Source of the DNA: Cyanoderma ruficeps
Taxonomy: Eukaryota > Chordata > Aves > Passeriformes > Timaliidae
Direction of reading: 5' to 3'
Length of the DNA: 64,000 bases
NCBI GenBank assembly: GCA_008694505.1
Contig: VZDJ01000174.1
Span: 4,907,067 to 4,971,066 of the forward strand
Below, piece by piece: positions 46,197 to 57,130 of this stretch. How positions within the stretch are numbered: the first letter of the stretch is position 1; the number at the start of each line of letters is the position of its first letter. The notes beneath the pieces were generated by a model, which saw only the letters and a list, made by a program, of their open reading frames with translations, was not told the DNA's origin and did no database searches. The position numbers were made by a program, and so were the translations under genes.

Positions 46197-48275
46197 CCTG
46201 AGCAGCTGGGGAAGAGAAGGAGGAGCCTGAGGCAAAATTTATTTCTGTCAACTGGTGGTCTATTTCCTTGATACCATTTCCTTGTATACAGATAAGGAGT
46301 TATCTTAAATGACCATGTCTTTTTCAATTTGTACTTAACAGTCAGTCCCATTTTCCTTATATGATACTATCACAGCAGGATGAAAAATGCATTACAATAA
46401 TCCCTGAGGATCTTCATATATCAATATCAAATGGGCTGAAATTGACCTGTTATAAAAACCAGCCTTTCAAGTCAGAAAAAACTTAAATAAAAAAAGCAAA
46501 TTTCAGAGCCTGCAGGATGCTCCATAACCCGAATGCTCAGGCACAAAGAGCAACGTTTCCAGAATGCTTAATGAAAACAAACCTTCAACATCCACGGCAA
46601 AAATATCCTTGCTATTGGTACATCTGCTCTGTGTTTGCTGCACCTTGGAGGAATGCTGACCCAGGCCAGACCAGTGCATCCAGAGCCAAATTGGGCTGAG
46701 CCACCGAGTCCAGGAGCAGGGATTTGACACCTGGAACTTTCTCGCAGACTGCACAAGCTGGAGGGGAGGAAGGGAAAGCAGCTGGAGCACCTCAGCCCTG
46801 CCCTGACCATCCAGCTCAGTGTGTGGCAGTGCTGCACCAGGGACAGAGGGAACCCTGGCACCACAGGGCAGGAACCAGCTGGCTGACCCCAGCTCCCCCA
46901 GCCTCACCTGGCAGCTCTGGAAACAGAGCACCAAGCCCTGAGCATTCCTCCTGCAACCTTTTAAAACAAAAATAGAGCTCCTCCAGGCTCTTCCACAGGA
47001 GGCAAGGAGAGGGTGGGGCACTTCTCTGGGATAACACCCCAGAGCCTCTCTAGCTCCCACTGGGTTCTCCCCTCACTCACATGCTGATTCTGGCAGCCCA
47101 GGAGTGGAGCACCCGGGGCTGCTGTAGGCGAAGAGGCTCTTTCTCCATTCCACACATGTTTGCAATAAGCACAAACAGCACATTATCACACCACTTCATC
47201 CTGCCTAAACCAGCAGTGCCCATTTCCCTTCCCGCTATCACAGCGATGGGGGATTTGTCATCCAAATTAGAGCTAAAGATACAAGAATACCTCAACAGAT
47301 CCTAATCAGAAGAAGATGTTTCTGTTGTGAGTTATTGGCCCACCACAATCCAGTCAGGGTTAAAAANAGAGAGAGAAGAGGCTGCAAAGAAGCTGAGCAC
47401 CAGCAGCTGACAGTGTCTACAGTCAGGCAAGTCCCAACCACATCCACTGCCAGAGGAGCTGCTGAGGCACCTCTCACCATATGAGAGGACCCTCAGCTCC
47501 AGACCCCAGCACCACAGACCCAGACCACCTTGAAAATCTGGCAAGAGGCTCTGTGGTGCCAAGTGCTCGGGGCTGCATTTGCTGAAGCCACATCCCCTGC
47601 CATGTCTGTGGGACCAGACCAGCTCCAGCCCAGCACAGGCACATGTCCTCAGTGCTGAGAGATGCTGCAGTCCCAAAGCAGAGTCCTTCAGGACTGGGAA
47701 GAACCAGTGGAGGTGGTGGACTGGGTGGGATGGGATATTATGTATTCAAATAACACCGTTAAACACATCAGAACCTGGCAGCACTCTGCCCTGAGTTTAG
47801 GGATTCTCTTCCTTTCCTGTAGTTTTTACCCTCCTGCTCCATCAACTCTCCTGTGTAGGAGCTGGGGGCTCTACCAGGCAGAGTCCCCAACCTGCCACCT
47901 CAGGTCCTGGCACTGCCCTGCTCCTCTGCTGCCTCCAACTCCTGTCCCACCAAGGCACGTGTGCCCCGTGCAATATGTCTGCGGGACACCCTGTGCCAGT
48001 TTAAATATTTAAATCTTCCACCCCTCCAGGAAGTTGGAAGGAGATGTGTGAGGACAGCTCAGAAGAGCCTCGCTCAGCCTTGCTGACCACAGGACAGCCC
48101 TCCAGGGAATGGCTTTGGCCTCGGCTCTGCCCAGCTGCCCACGTTGCAGCATCCCTCTGCCCGTGCCAACTGCAAAAGCTGAGCAGTGGAGGGGTCCTGG
48201 AGGAGAGCCTGCCAGAGAGGAGTGGAGCGGAATCCTGGCACGCGGTTGCAGGGCCGGCTGCCAGCTTTAAGTGAA
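46197..48275. other. No gene seen; contains one undetermined base
   Basis: A single N at 47367 sits between an A-run and a GAGAGAG tract, a place where base calling or contig joining is difficult. Otherwise the stretch is ordinary and holds no recognisable exon or transposon. Confidence 0.42.
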
Positions 48276-49010
48276 TTTCATGAGGAGCGCATTGGGCCTC
48301 TTATCATTTGCAATGAGCCCTGCAGCTCTGACGAGACACGGGGGGACATAAGTAATGTCAGAACAGAGCCCTTTATTAATTAATAAACAGGAGTGCAAGC
48401 TAAAAAGCTTCACATCCACCACTGCTAAATGCACAGTTAAAAGCCCTATAATAACCCGTGTTCATCAGATATTCCAGACTCTCCGGCTCGCTCCCAGGCG
48501 CGTGTGATGTGACACCATCTACCTGCTGCAGCCCGCAATTAAAGCCAGGCAGCGGCTCAGGCTGTGAGGAACCGAAGCGAGACGCTGCACAGCCACATCA
48601 CCTGGCAGATGCACCAGACCATCACAGCATCCACAGTGCCTGGGCTGGGCTGGATGTGCTCAGCACAAATCCTGCCTCTGCCGGGCTTTCCGACCGAGCG
48701 TTGCGCTCTCCTGGAGCTCGCCGGTGCGGTCTAGCCCTCAGCTGATCTGTTTGTAAAACAACACCTAGGGCTGACTAAATCGTTTTAAACCAAGGCACAT
48801 CTCGATTTTCTTGGGTTTCCTCCGCTGCCACGGAGCACGTGCCATGGTGGTTATGCACAAATTCACACGCTCCTGTTCACCAGGCACAGTTAGCGGCAGC
48901 GAGCATGCAAAGTAGATATTAGCAGCCGCACACGGCCACTTAGATGCCTGCTCATTTGCATATGCAAACACTCATTTTGCATGCAAAATGTGATTTACAG
49001 AAAATGGACA
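48276..49010. promoter_or_regulatory. Palindrome-rich candidate enhancer with POU-dimer sites
   Basis: Three perfect palindromes lie here: TTTATTAATTAATAAA at 48372-48387 (homeodomain), TTTGCATATGCAAA at 48955-48968 and CATTTTGCATGCAAAATG at 48973-48990. The second contains TGCATATGCA, the core of the MORE element on which POU factors dimerise. The third is made of two opposed octamer-like halves. A further octamer-like ATGCAAAG is at 48905-48912. CpG-retaining unique sequence at 48470-48740 lies between. This is the most distinctive regulatory candidate in the window, untested. Confidence 0.45.
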
Positions 49011-49740
49011 TCTAAATCGAAGTCCCAGCATTGGCTCTGCCCCTGCTACTGACAGCACTGTCAGTGCTAAACCGTGATGAGCATGGGACGAAAAGGGCTG
49101 TGAAATGGCCAGGCATTGTTGCTGCTTTTATAGCTGGGGATTCATTAGAATCCATTCATTTTTAAAAGACACCTTTGGAGTGGGTCAGTAGTATTGACCC
49201 CTCTACCCTGGCCCTTGCTCTGTGCAGCCTGCCAGACATGACAAAGGAGGAGAGGGTGTGAGGGGTCAGAAGTGGCCCCTTCCCTCTCACCCTTCTCGGA
49301 TCCCTATGAGTCCACTCTGCTCTGAGCAATGCCAAGGACATTTTGAAGGGGGTTATCTCTAACACAGAATTCATCAGTGACCACGGGGGCTGATGGGTTT
49401 GGCAAAGACCCCACGAGTGTCACCCCAACCACGTCCAGCCAGTGCTCCTGGAAGATGGCTCTGCGCATCGTGCACGCCACCACAAGGCTTTCCTGCCTTC
49501 CCAGACCTGCTCCTTGGCAGCCCACTGAACACGCGCTCCGGCGCGCTGCCACACACAAAGGAGCCGTTCTGGGAAATCCTGGCTTTCGGCATGACTGAAG
49601 TTTATAGCAGAAAGTGATCCTATTTTCAGGCAGATTTCCACTAATGAGCAAAGCCTTGACGGCCATATGCTCCCCACAGCCTCTCCCGCTCGCTGCGAGT
49701 TCCTTGCACGTTCTCCGTAGTGGGGAAGAGACATGATACA
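49011..49740. other. No gene seen
   Basis: G+C-moderate DNA with some retained CpG (CACGCGCTCCGGCGCGCTGC near 49529). Frames are open on both strands at 49304-49741. Nothing is recognised. Confidence 0.38.
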
Positions 49741-50467
49741 TTTCTGTGCTGTTTCATAAAAGAACTGTAAGGCTTACCCATGTTAAATTAAAGAAATTTT
49801 AAAAAACAGCAGAAAATACAACTTAATTCCTTCCTTAAGGCTGTGTTGTACAGTTCAATAGGCCAGACTCCCGTGCACAGGGAGCTGGGATTTCTTCCCT
49901 CTGACCACACGGAATTAATGCTGCACGCGTGACAGGTGCGACCGAGGTACCGGACCCCTTATCTGTGTAATGTCACACAATTATTTACAAACACCTGTGA
50001 AGAGGAAGACAAAACAGCATTTCTGTACTGCATAAAGGCCCATACATCCTCTTACAAAACTCTGGGATACGCAGGGCCGTGCATCCTGTCAGACAATCGA
50101 GCGCTACTCTCTTTTTATATGTCCAAGTTCTTTCTTGTATCTCAGGACAAGCAATCCTTGAAAACTCTGCAAAGCTGAAAAAACTTCTTTATCCTTGTCA
50201 ACATTCAAAGTGGCATATTGGAGACCCAGAAAAGTCTTTTACCTAACCTCATGGATACCCCACCACAGGAGTGCAATCTGCATTCCTCTCTCTTTGGCTG
50301 GGCATTATCATCCTTTCAGAACATATTTAGAAAATACAGGTTGTCAGTTGGAGCTGAAATGCTTGTTTAAAAGCTTTAATAGTCAGGTAATGAGAAATAT
50401 TTCTTTCAAAAAGGAACTGGGATGTTTGTGTGAAATTCTGGACTTGACGAAATGCCGCAGTTAAAAA
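49741..50467. promoter_or_regulatory. A+T-rich unique sequence, candidate element
   Basis: Contains CATGTTAAATTAAAG near 49779, ACGGAATTAATGCTGC near 49910 and CACACAATTATTTAC near 49974. The segment 49930-50180 is repeat-free with moderate CpG. The last 100 bases lead directly into the CR1 fragment. Confidence 0.22.
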
Positions 50468-50580
50468 GCACAGAATTACAGAATCATTTAGGTTGGAAAA
50501 GACCTTCAGGGTCATCAAGTCCAATCTTCACCTTGTGAACTAGACCAGAGCACTGAGTGCTATGTCCAGTCATTTCTTGC
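50468..50580 (-). mobile_element. CR1 LINE, 3'-end fragment, reverse orientation
   Basis: On the + strand it starts with CAGAATTACAGAATCA, the reversed terminal octamers. It continues TTTAGGTTGGAAAAGACC, GTCATCAAGTCCAA and then GTGCTATGTCCAGT, as in the complement of avian CR1 3' ends. It fades out after CATTTCTTG near 50579. Only about 110 bases remain, so this is a truncated, diverged copy. Confidence 0.85.
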
Positions 50581-51104
50581 ACTGTGCATGTATTTTTGTG
50601 CATATATTTTCCTGCATCTCCAGCTGAGCACCCCAATATTCAAAGTGATGACTGCAATCACTTGGAGTTGCTCCCTCGCCACTGGCACCACCACCCAATG
50701 ATGATGGCTTTGCAAGAAGATAAGAAACAGCTTCAGAACAAAGTTTGAAATAGTTCCTACAGTTTGTGCAGCTGCTAGAGGCAGACAAAAAGTCAGCAAA
50801 ATGCTTGTAAGCAGGACGACACACCTCGGTTTATGTGATAATAAAAGCATGATTTGACATTAATTCTCTGCTTTCTGTAGCAAATCCCTGTGCAAAGCTT
50901 CTTAGCCACCAACCCAGCTGGATATGCGGAGCAGCCAGGCTCACACAGAAAGGGTTAAAAGAAAATGTTATACTAAAAGAAATCTCTCTACAAGTATAAA
51001 AAAAGCAAAATGATTGTAAATTCCACCAGGGGAATTCTGCCATGAATATGCTTCACCTTTCGCAGAATCTCCCACCCTGCCTCAGAGGATAACTGACCTT
51101 TGGA
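50581..51104. other. No gene seen
   Basis: A+T-moderate DNA after the CR1 fragment. Sequence 50581-50700 might include more diverged CR1, but I cannot align it. Nothing else is recognised. Confidence 0.38.
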
Positions 51105-51161
51105 GAAAAATAATGAAAAGAAGAAATTCCTTNGAAAAATAATGAAAAGAAGAAATTCCTT
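51105..51161. repeat. Exact 28-bp duplication flanking an N, probable assembly scar
   Basis: The 28 bases at 51105-51132 (starting GAAAAATAATGAAAAG) are repeated exactly at 51134-51161, with only an undetermined base at 51133 between them. Perfect identity at an N suggests two overlapping contigs joined without collapsing the overlap, and not a biological repeat. Confidence 0.75.
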
Positions 51162-51250
51162 GGAGAAAATAATGTGGCCAGGCCTCAGTAATGAGATCTG
51201 CTCCCTTTATGTTGCTATGACAACCGCAGTCATTTTATAATACAAAATAC
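51162..51250. promoter_or_regulatory. Candidate RFX X-box
   Basis: GTTGCTATGACAAC at 51211-51224 closely resembles the palindromic X-box bound by RFX factors (GTTGC and a near-inverted half ACAAC, four bases between). It sits in A+T-rich sequence with TAATGAGATC before and TTTTATAATAC after. There is no adjacent first exon to which a ciliary-type promoter could be assigned. Confidence 0.35.
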
Positions 51251-52769
51251 ATGAATGGGAAGAGGGCCATCTCCTCGCACCGGGGCCGGCTCTGCGGCAC
51301 CCCCAGCCCTCTCACACTCCTCACAGGACAGCAACATTTGGCTTCATTTGTGCTCCACTCCGTTTCCTTTAATGTGCATGGGATCCAGGGACCCAGCTCC
51401 TCTGAATGTTCTAATTATGGCTCCTGGATGCATTTCTGGGTGGCAGGGAGGTGTGGGGAGGGTGGGGGTACCGTGGCCAGCTGCACTCACAGCACCCATC
51501 CTGAACCCTCGGCAAGGCACACAGGGCAAATCTCCCCACAGTTCTGTGCAGCCCCTGGGAACTTCAGCCTGGAGATGGTTCTTGGAAACAGTCTCCTGCT
51601 CTTGACTCAAAATCCCAGGTTTCCCACCCTTTTGAGTTTGTGACAATGAGGAACGAGGAGGCAGAGTGTGCCAGTCCCAGAGCAGGTTCCAGGCCTCTAG
51701 GAGCTGCCTGGTGAGCACACCTCTGCTCTGCAGGGACACAGGAAGCTGAGCCTCTGTCAAATCAGATGTCAACAAAGTGGATGATTTGTATGAGAGCCTT
51801 AATGCACATCCCAGGCTTTTCCAGAGGAAGATACACTTACTCCTGGCATGCAGGGTTCTCCAGCTTGCCTCAAACCACTTCAGTGTGTGAGCATGATCAT
51901 AACTGCTAGGACTAAAGGTGGCCCAAAGTCAGAGCAGGAGTTGGAAATGGAGAAGTCAAGGGGGACCTAAGTATGGTGTTTCAGTTAATCCAGAGGTTCA
52001 GAGTGTTTCCTGTTTCCCAGGTGGTCTGCGGGGAGACCTGTGCTCGCTGCACCGTCAGCACAACTGCTCGAGGAACTGGATTGCTGGGAAAACTACAAAC
52101 CCAGGTTTGCAAATGAAGAAAACAGCCAGAAACACAGAGGAAACCAAGAGGGTGGAGGAAAAAGGAGGCCAGGAAACCAGGAGAAACTCCAGCCCGTGGT
52201 GTTATACAGCTCAAGAAAGGAGAAGGGCCCCAGGGCTGTCTGATGGGATGAGCCACAAGGAGGACAAACGGGACAGGGTTATTTCCATCTCCCTCTCTGC
52301 TGTCCTTTCACAGTGACATTTCCCGACAAACAGAGATTGGCAGGAAGGGGTGGAAAGCTGAGGGAAACAGTCCCAGGCAGACAAAATCCAGACTAAAATC
52401 AATGGCCATTCTCCAGCTATTTCCAGTACTATGACAAATGTACCCAGGGCAGATTGTTGGGTTTTAACTTCTGACTTACATGGACATTGAAAGGGGGTCT
52501 GTCTCCTCTCCAGCACCTGCAGTCAGCACCATTAGCCAGACCTCTGATCTCCCTGCTCCACTCCAACACACTTTGACTTGCCTCTGGAAACTGAGGCTGG
52601 AGACCATGGAAGGATTTCTGCAACTATCTAATGATCTGAAAACAGCACAAAGGTATTTCAGGAGTAGCTGCTACATCAGGACAGCTTCAAACAACTCAGG
52701 TGCAGGGGGCCCAGGCACGGCCAAAGTCAGGGTAAAATTTAGGTTGTCTCCTGATTGGTGTCTTCTATA
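51251..52769. other. No gene seen; one long open frame
   Basis: A + strand frame begins with ATG at 52480 and stays open for 205 codons to 53097 even though the second half is A+T-rich. It has no signal peptide, domain or repeat that I recognise, and no Kozak or splice support. It is recorded only because chance frames of this length are less expected at lower G+C. Confidence 0.3.
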
Positions 52770-53110
52770 CATGTGGAATTTGCATGTGGGCAGCAAAATC
52801 CACCTTATATCATATGCCAAAGCAAAGGCTAATTTAAATTCTTTTTGTTCAGTAGTATGGAGCAGTAATAAATCTGGGAAATCACTGGAAAGAAGTTTAA
52901 GAGGACATACAAATTGCAGTCACACATCGGCAATTAGGAATCCCAGGAAGGAGAAAGCACCTGTCTTGGTCTTTATTGAATATTATTCTCAATTAGAATA
53001 TTCATCATGCACACAAGACAATTCCTTCATTCCAACTTCCATAGACATGTCCAAATTACATCATATCCACAGAACAGAGGGAAGGATGTTATCTTAATCT
53101 GTCTCTGAAT
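52770..53110. promoter_or_regulatory. A+T-rich patch with POU octamer
   Basis: A perfect octamer ATTTGCAT lies at 52778-52785. A small inverted repeat of GAATATT and AATATTC lies near 52978-53003, separated by about 12 bases with CAATTAG inside. The end of the 205-codon open frame overlaps this stretch. Confidence 0.22.
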
Positions 53111-54335
53111 AAAGCATTATTGAAACTCTCAATGGTCCTGCCTGAAGCTCACTGAGGTGCAGAACCCTGGCAGATGCTGGATAGAAATACAACTACCTGG
53201 GTGAGCCTCCCAAAACAGCTTGCAGGAAAATGATCCCATTAAGGCTGAGGCTTCCCAAGCAGCCCCCATGAGTGGCTGGCAGAGGCTGAGGCTCTGGCTT
53301 GGAGGGGAACATGTAATGCACAGCAGGTGGACTCCAAGGATGCTGCTGCTGTGGAGAGGGCGGTTCCACCTGGACTGTTCAGGAGTGTCATGCAAAGGAA
53401 AGCGGCTACAAATTCCTGCTGCCTGGAACCAAAGATGTGAGCCATTCCTTGCTTGGAAAGCCATGTTCTGGACAGAGCATGTGCTGTTGTCTGTGAGATT
53501 TTGTTAAATCTGAGGTAACTGTTTGCCTGGGGCTATCCCTGTGCACAGCCGGCCCTGGGAACAGAGCTGCAGTTCAGAACCTTCCTACCCCTGTCCCTTG
53601 TCCCTTCCCAGCGATGCCAGTCAGACTGCCAGGTGTTTTCTAATAGCAGATCACACATTTCAGGCCAGAGGGATCCCCACGCTCATCTGGCCTCTGGTAA
53701 GTAGGAGAACAGACCTGAGGGCTTTTCTGTCTCCGTTCCTGATACAAATCCCATGTCTCTGCTTGAAGTTTTGACAGGACTCCTTTGCAGTGAAGGCTGG
53801 AAACCCCCAGGATGAGAGCTGCATTGCCATGGCAGCGGTGTTCATTCCTGGGTCCATAAACCCAAATCCCACGGAGGGGACAGTGCACAGCCACAGCGCT
53901 TAGAGAAGGTCCCCACCCTGTCTGTGGGGATGTGGCTGTGCAGGCACATGGAACACGTGGTTGTGAGAGGTAACAGAACTTCCAGCTCAGTCACTGGCTC
54001 ACAGAGAAGCTACATTGGCCAAAATATCAGATTTAGGATAAAAAATAAAGCTGAGGCAACGTGCTTTAAACAGAAGTCCCTGCCCTGGAGAGAGGGCTGC
54101 CTGGCTCCTTGCACCAGCCAAAAGAGGAGGCACACACCGACAGGGTGAGCAGCATCCCTGCTCCCAGCACCATCTTCCCCATGCAGCTCCAGGCATGCAT
54201 CTGGGCAAAGAAGAGAAGCCACAATGCTCTGCCACACACTGGTGCTGTCACCAAGGGACCCTCAGCCCCTGGGGGGGGATTTCTGTGACCCTGCCCATCT
54301 CATCTATCTCCTGGGTCCTTTTGAACCGTCACCTC
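53111..54335. other. No gene seen
   Basis: G+C-moderate and CpG-poor. An eight-G run lies near 54271-54278. Frames on both strands overlap. No repeat family is recognised. Confidence 0.42.
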
Positions 54336-55075
54336 TCGCTGCCACTTATCAGGTTTCTTCAGAAATAAAAGGTATTGAGAAAAATCAATGATAATTCATT
54401 GCATCCCGTGATTTTTAAAGGCAATTAAGGCAAAGACAAGGTAAGAGGTTAGCAAAATCTCTCATTCTTTAATAGATTGTATTTTCTCATTAATTCCTTA
54501 ATCTTGTGACAAATTCTCCCAGGCAGAGGGCCAGCTTCCTGCCCACTTGAACTCCCTCCGAGTTTTGAATGAAGCAGGTAATGCCTGAGCACCAGCCATG
54601 TCCAATGTTTCCCAGCTGCACTGGGGAGCTGTGGGGGTCCATGGGGAGCTCCTCTGGCCCCTCAGCTTGTCCTCTGACCCTGCACAAGGAGAGGGTTCCT
54701 GCAGCAAACACGGGGTCTGGGCAGACAAAGCTTCCCCAGGGCTCCAGACCTAAAAGCAGCGGCAAAACATTCCTGTGCAAAGAGAAGTCAATGCTCCCCA
54801 GCTCTGTCCCTGCTCGTTTGCACCAGAGTTAATAACTAAATTACTGCTAATTAGGGATACTATGAATGAGAACCCATCACGCTTCTGCTAATCGCCAGCA
54901 TTTCTGTGTAATGTCTGGAAAATCAGAATTATTAATGAAGAAGTTATTTTGGAATTCTGAGTTTAATTCCGCAAATTCTGGATAATGGCAGTCTGGTTTG
55001 CCAGCTAATTTTCACATCATAACATCAGAACCCCTTAATTAATAGTGAACTAATTAGAAAGCACTAACTTAAAGA
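54336..55075. promoter_or_regulatory. Dense TAAT/ATTA block, candidate enhancer
   Basis: Between 54825 and 55065 there are about eleven homeodomain cores, including GCTAATTAGG near 54847, CAGAATTATTAATGAAG near 54925, CCAGCTAATTTTC near 54999, CCTTAATTAATAG near 55033 and GAACTAATTAG near 55046. The left part (54400-54510) adds CTCATTAATTCCTTAATC near 54487. There is no simple repeat. One of the best homeodomain-type islands in the window. Confidence 0.4.
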
Positions 55076-55319
55076 CAGCAGGAAAAGTTCTTTCCATAAG
55101 GAGAGTTGGGTTGGAATGAGGCAGCGCAAGCTGAAGGGGCGGATGGGAAAGGGTAAGGGGTGGATGGGGATGGGTGAGAAGAAATTCGCAGTCTGGTTTT
55201 GAGCAAGTTTCAAATCAATTCTCTTTGAATGACTCGCCACAAGGCCTCTCCTTGGAAGAGCTGGGAAATGTCTCCTTCCCTCCTTCCATAGCCCTGGGAA
55301 AGGCAGATGCAACGTTAAC
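55076..55319. other. No feature seen
   Basis: Short G-rich spacer (GGGTAAGGGGTGGATGGGG near 55150) between two A+T-rich islands. Nothing is recognised. Confidence 0.35.
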
Positions 55320-55892
55320 AACCTAAATATTTACCTGCTTCGTTTTGTTTCCTAGTTATTAGGAATATTTTCCGTCACTCCGCCTATCTAAACAGAGTTT
55401 TCCCCCAAAACAGCAAATATTACAGCCCTTCATTCTACAGAAATTTATTACTATGGAGTAAAAATGCTACTGTATTCCAAACACTGGCAAGAAAGCCAGG
55501 AGGCTCCACTCCTGCCAGCTTTTAATAAGATACACATTGGAGCTGCATGTTGCTCACAAGTTGCATGTTTATTTAAACAAGAGTTTCCAAGTGTTTAGGG
55601 ACAGAGGTTGCTACAACAAGTTCTTATCATCAAACACAATGGTGCTGAAACGTTCAGGAAGGAGAGTTACAAATGGAGTAACTCTGCAGAATAAATCACT
55701 GATAAATTTTCAGCACAAGTAATTTTAACGTAGGATGGAATACTGTGGATCCTGAGTTTTTGAATGGATGTGCTCACTCTTAGGATGGTTTGGGACCTAT
55801 TATGAGATGAAATGATTTATTTAGGGATTTCAAACGCTTTAAATAAATCTTTCTTTTTCTTTTTGCCTCTGAATTACATATTTTTCTTGCAG
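55320..55892. promoter_or_regulatory. A+T-rich candidate element upstream of a possible microexon
   Basis: Unique A+T-rich sequence with CCTAGTTATTAGG near 55353, GTAATTTTAACG near 55720 and AAATGATTTATTTAGGG near 55809. From about 55845 it becomes a two-part polypyrimidine tract (CTTTCTTTTTCTTTTTGCC, then TTTTTCTTGCAG) ending at 55892. Confidence 0.28.
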
Positions 55893-55918
55893 AGCCAGAG
55901 ATCTGACACTTTGTTGAG
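55893..55918 (+). other. 26-nt microexon candidate
   Basis: TTTTTCTTGCAG ends at 55892 and GAG followed by GTAATT starts at 55919, giving a 26-nt interval with a strong acceptor and a fair donor. TGC motifs lie in the tract and next to the AG, as seen at neuronal microexons regulated by SRRM4. The length is not a multiple of three, so inclusion would shift the frame. No flanking coding exons are identified, so it could be chance. Confidence 0.2.
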
Positions 55919-56559
55919 GTAATTCTGCAAGGCCAGGATCACCCAGACCTTCCCGCTCGGCTGACGACAGACTCCTCTTCTGTGACTTTCCAAAAAAAAC
56001 AAAGCAAAGTGTGCTCAGGGGCTGCCTCTCACCTTCAGTGGTGATGAAAAATGGAGCTTCTTAGCTTGATTGTACTGGGGACATTGTCACACACAATGTG
56101 AAATACTCCTGGCAGTACAGCTGCTGAAGGAATGCCACTCAGGCCACGGGGTGATGCTCAGGGAATGTCCCTCTGCAGACACCCATCCAAGCTTTACCCA
56201 CTTCCTGGACATGGGGAGAAGGTCACACGTGTGCCTGTCACTGTTCATGGCTTAGCCTTTGATCCCTCAGCAATGGAGGGACCCAGGCCCCATGGCTGGA
56301 CACGCCGGGTGCTGTGAAATCTCCAGGGTCTGCACAAGGGTCTCCAGGAAGAAGCACAAGGATCTCCAGAGGCTCCTCAGTTTTCTCCTGCATGCTGGGA
56401 TCTCTGCTGGGAGCTGGCACAGGGCTGGGCACACACCAAGGCACCCTGTGCTGCTGGAGCACGCCTGGGGCTGGCACTGCTGCCAGACCTCGAGCCACAC
56501 ACGGCCGGAGCCCAGGGCAGAGGCAGGAGCATGACCCTGACGGAGCCGTGCCCGGGACC
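55919..56559. other. No gene seen
   Basis: Ordinary DNA becoming more G+C-rich toward 56500. Nothing is recognised. Confidence 0.4.
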
Positions 56560-56680
56560 AGCCCTGGCCCTGAGGCAGGAGCCGTGAAGGGCCGGGTTTA
56601 ATGAGACCTGAAAGCTGCGGGAGCCGCGCGTCCATCCCGCGGGCTCGCCGGCCGGGCCGCTGCCCAGGAACTCGGCAAAT
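56560..56680. other. Small CpG-dense islet
   Basis: GGGAGCCGCGCGTCC, CCCGCGGGCTCGCCGG and GGGCCGCTGCCC fall within about 60 bases from 56609. Small CpG islets like this can be orphan promoters or CpG-retaining enhancers. No TATA box or exon is identified. Confidence 0.35.
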
Positions 56681-57130
56681 GTCAGAGGTGATCACATCTC
56701 CTCAGCCTCTCGTGTGCCAGCAAAGAACTGGCAGACGTGGATCCTTCAGCTCCATGGTCTGAACACACCCATACGTGCCTTCCACATTCCCAACGAAGGA
56801 GCAGGGCTGAGGAATAAAGTCCATCCCGCTCTCCCTGACCTGTTTTTGACACCCGCCACGGCTCACTGACACCCCAGAGATGGAGAGGGAATGGTTTAAT
56901 TAACTTCACTCTTACTAATCTTAGCCAGGCTCTGAATGTGATGGACACTTACTGCATCAAAGCTGGGTGGGGATGCAGGCTCCGAGCTGCTCCCATTGAG
57001 CCTTCATCACTTCTCCCGGTCCATAAACTGGGAGCCACATCCAGCCCTTGGCTCCAGGCCGGCTGCTGGGAACCAGAGCAGGAAGATAAGCAGTCCTCTG
57101 CTGCAGTGCCACTGAAAACTGCTGGGCTCG
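56681..57130. other. No gene seen
   Basis: G+C-moderate. GGTTTAATTAACTTCAC near 56893 is a single homeodomain-like core. Nothing else is recognised. Confidence 0.38.

Noticed and set aside
46042..46351. Lys/Gly/Glu-rich or Phe/Pro-rich open frames
   Set aside because: They are translations of the GGGAAAA array.
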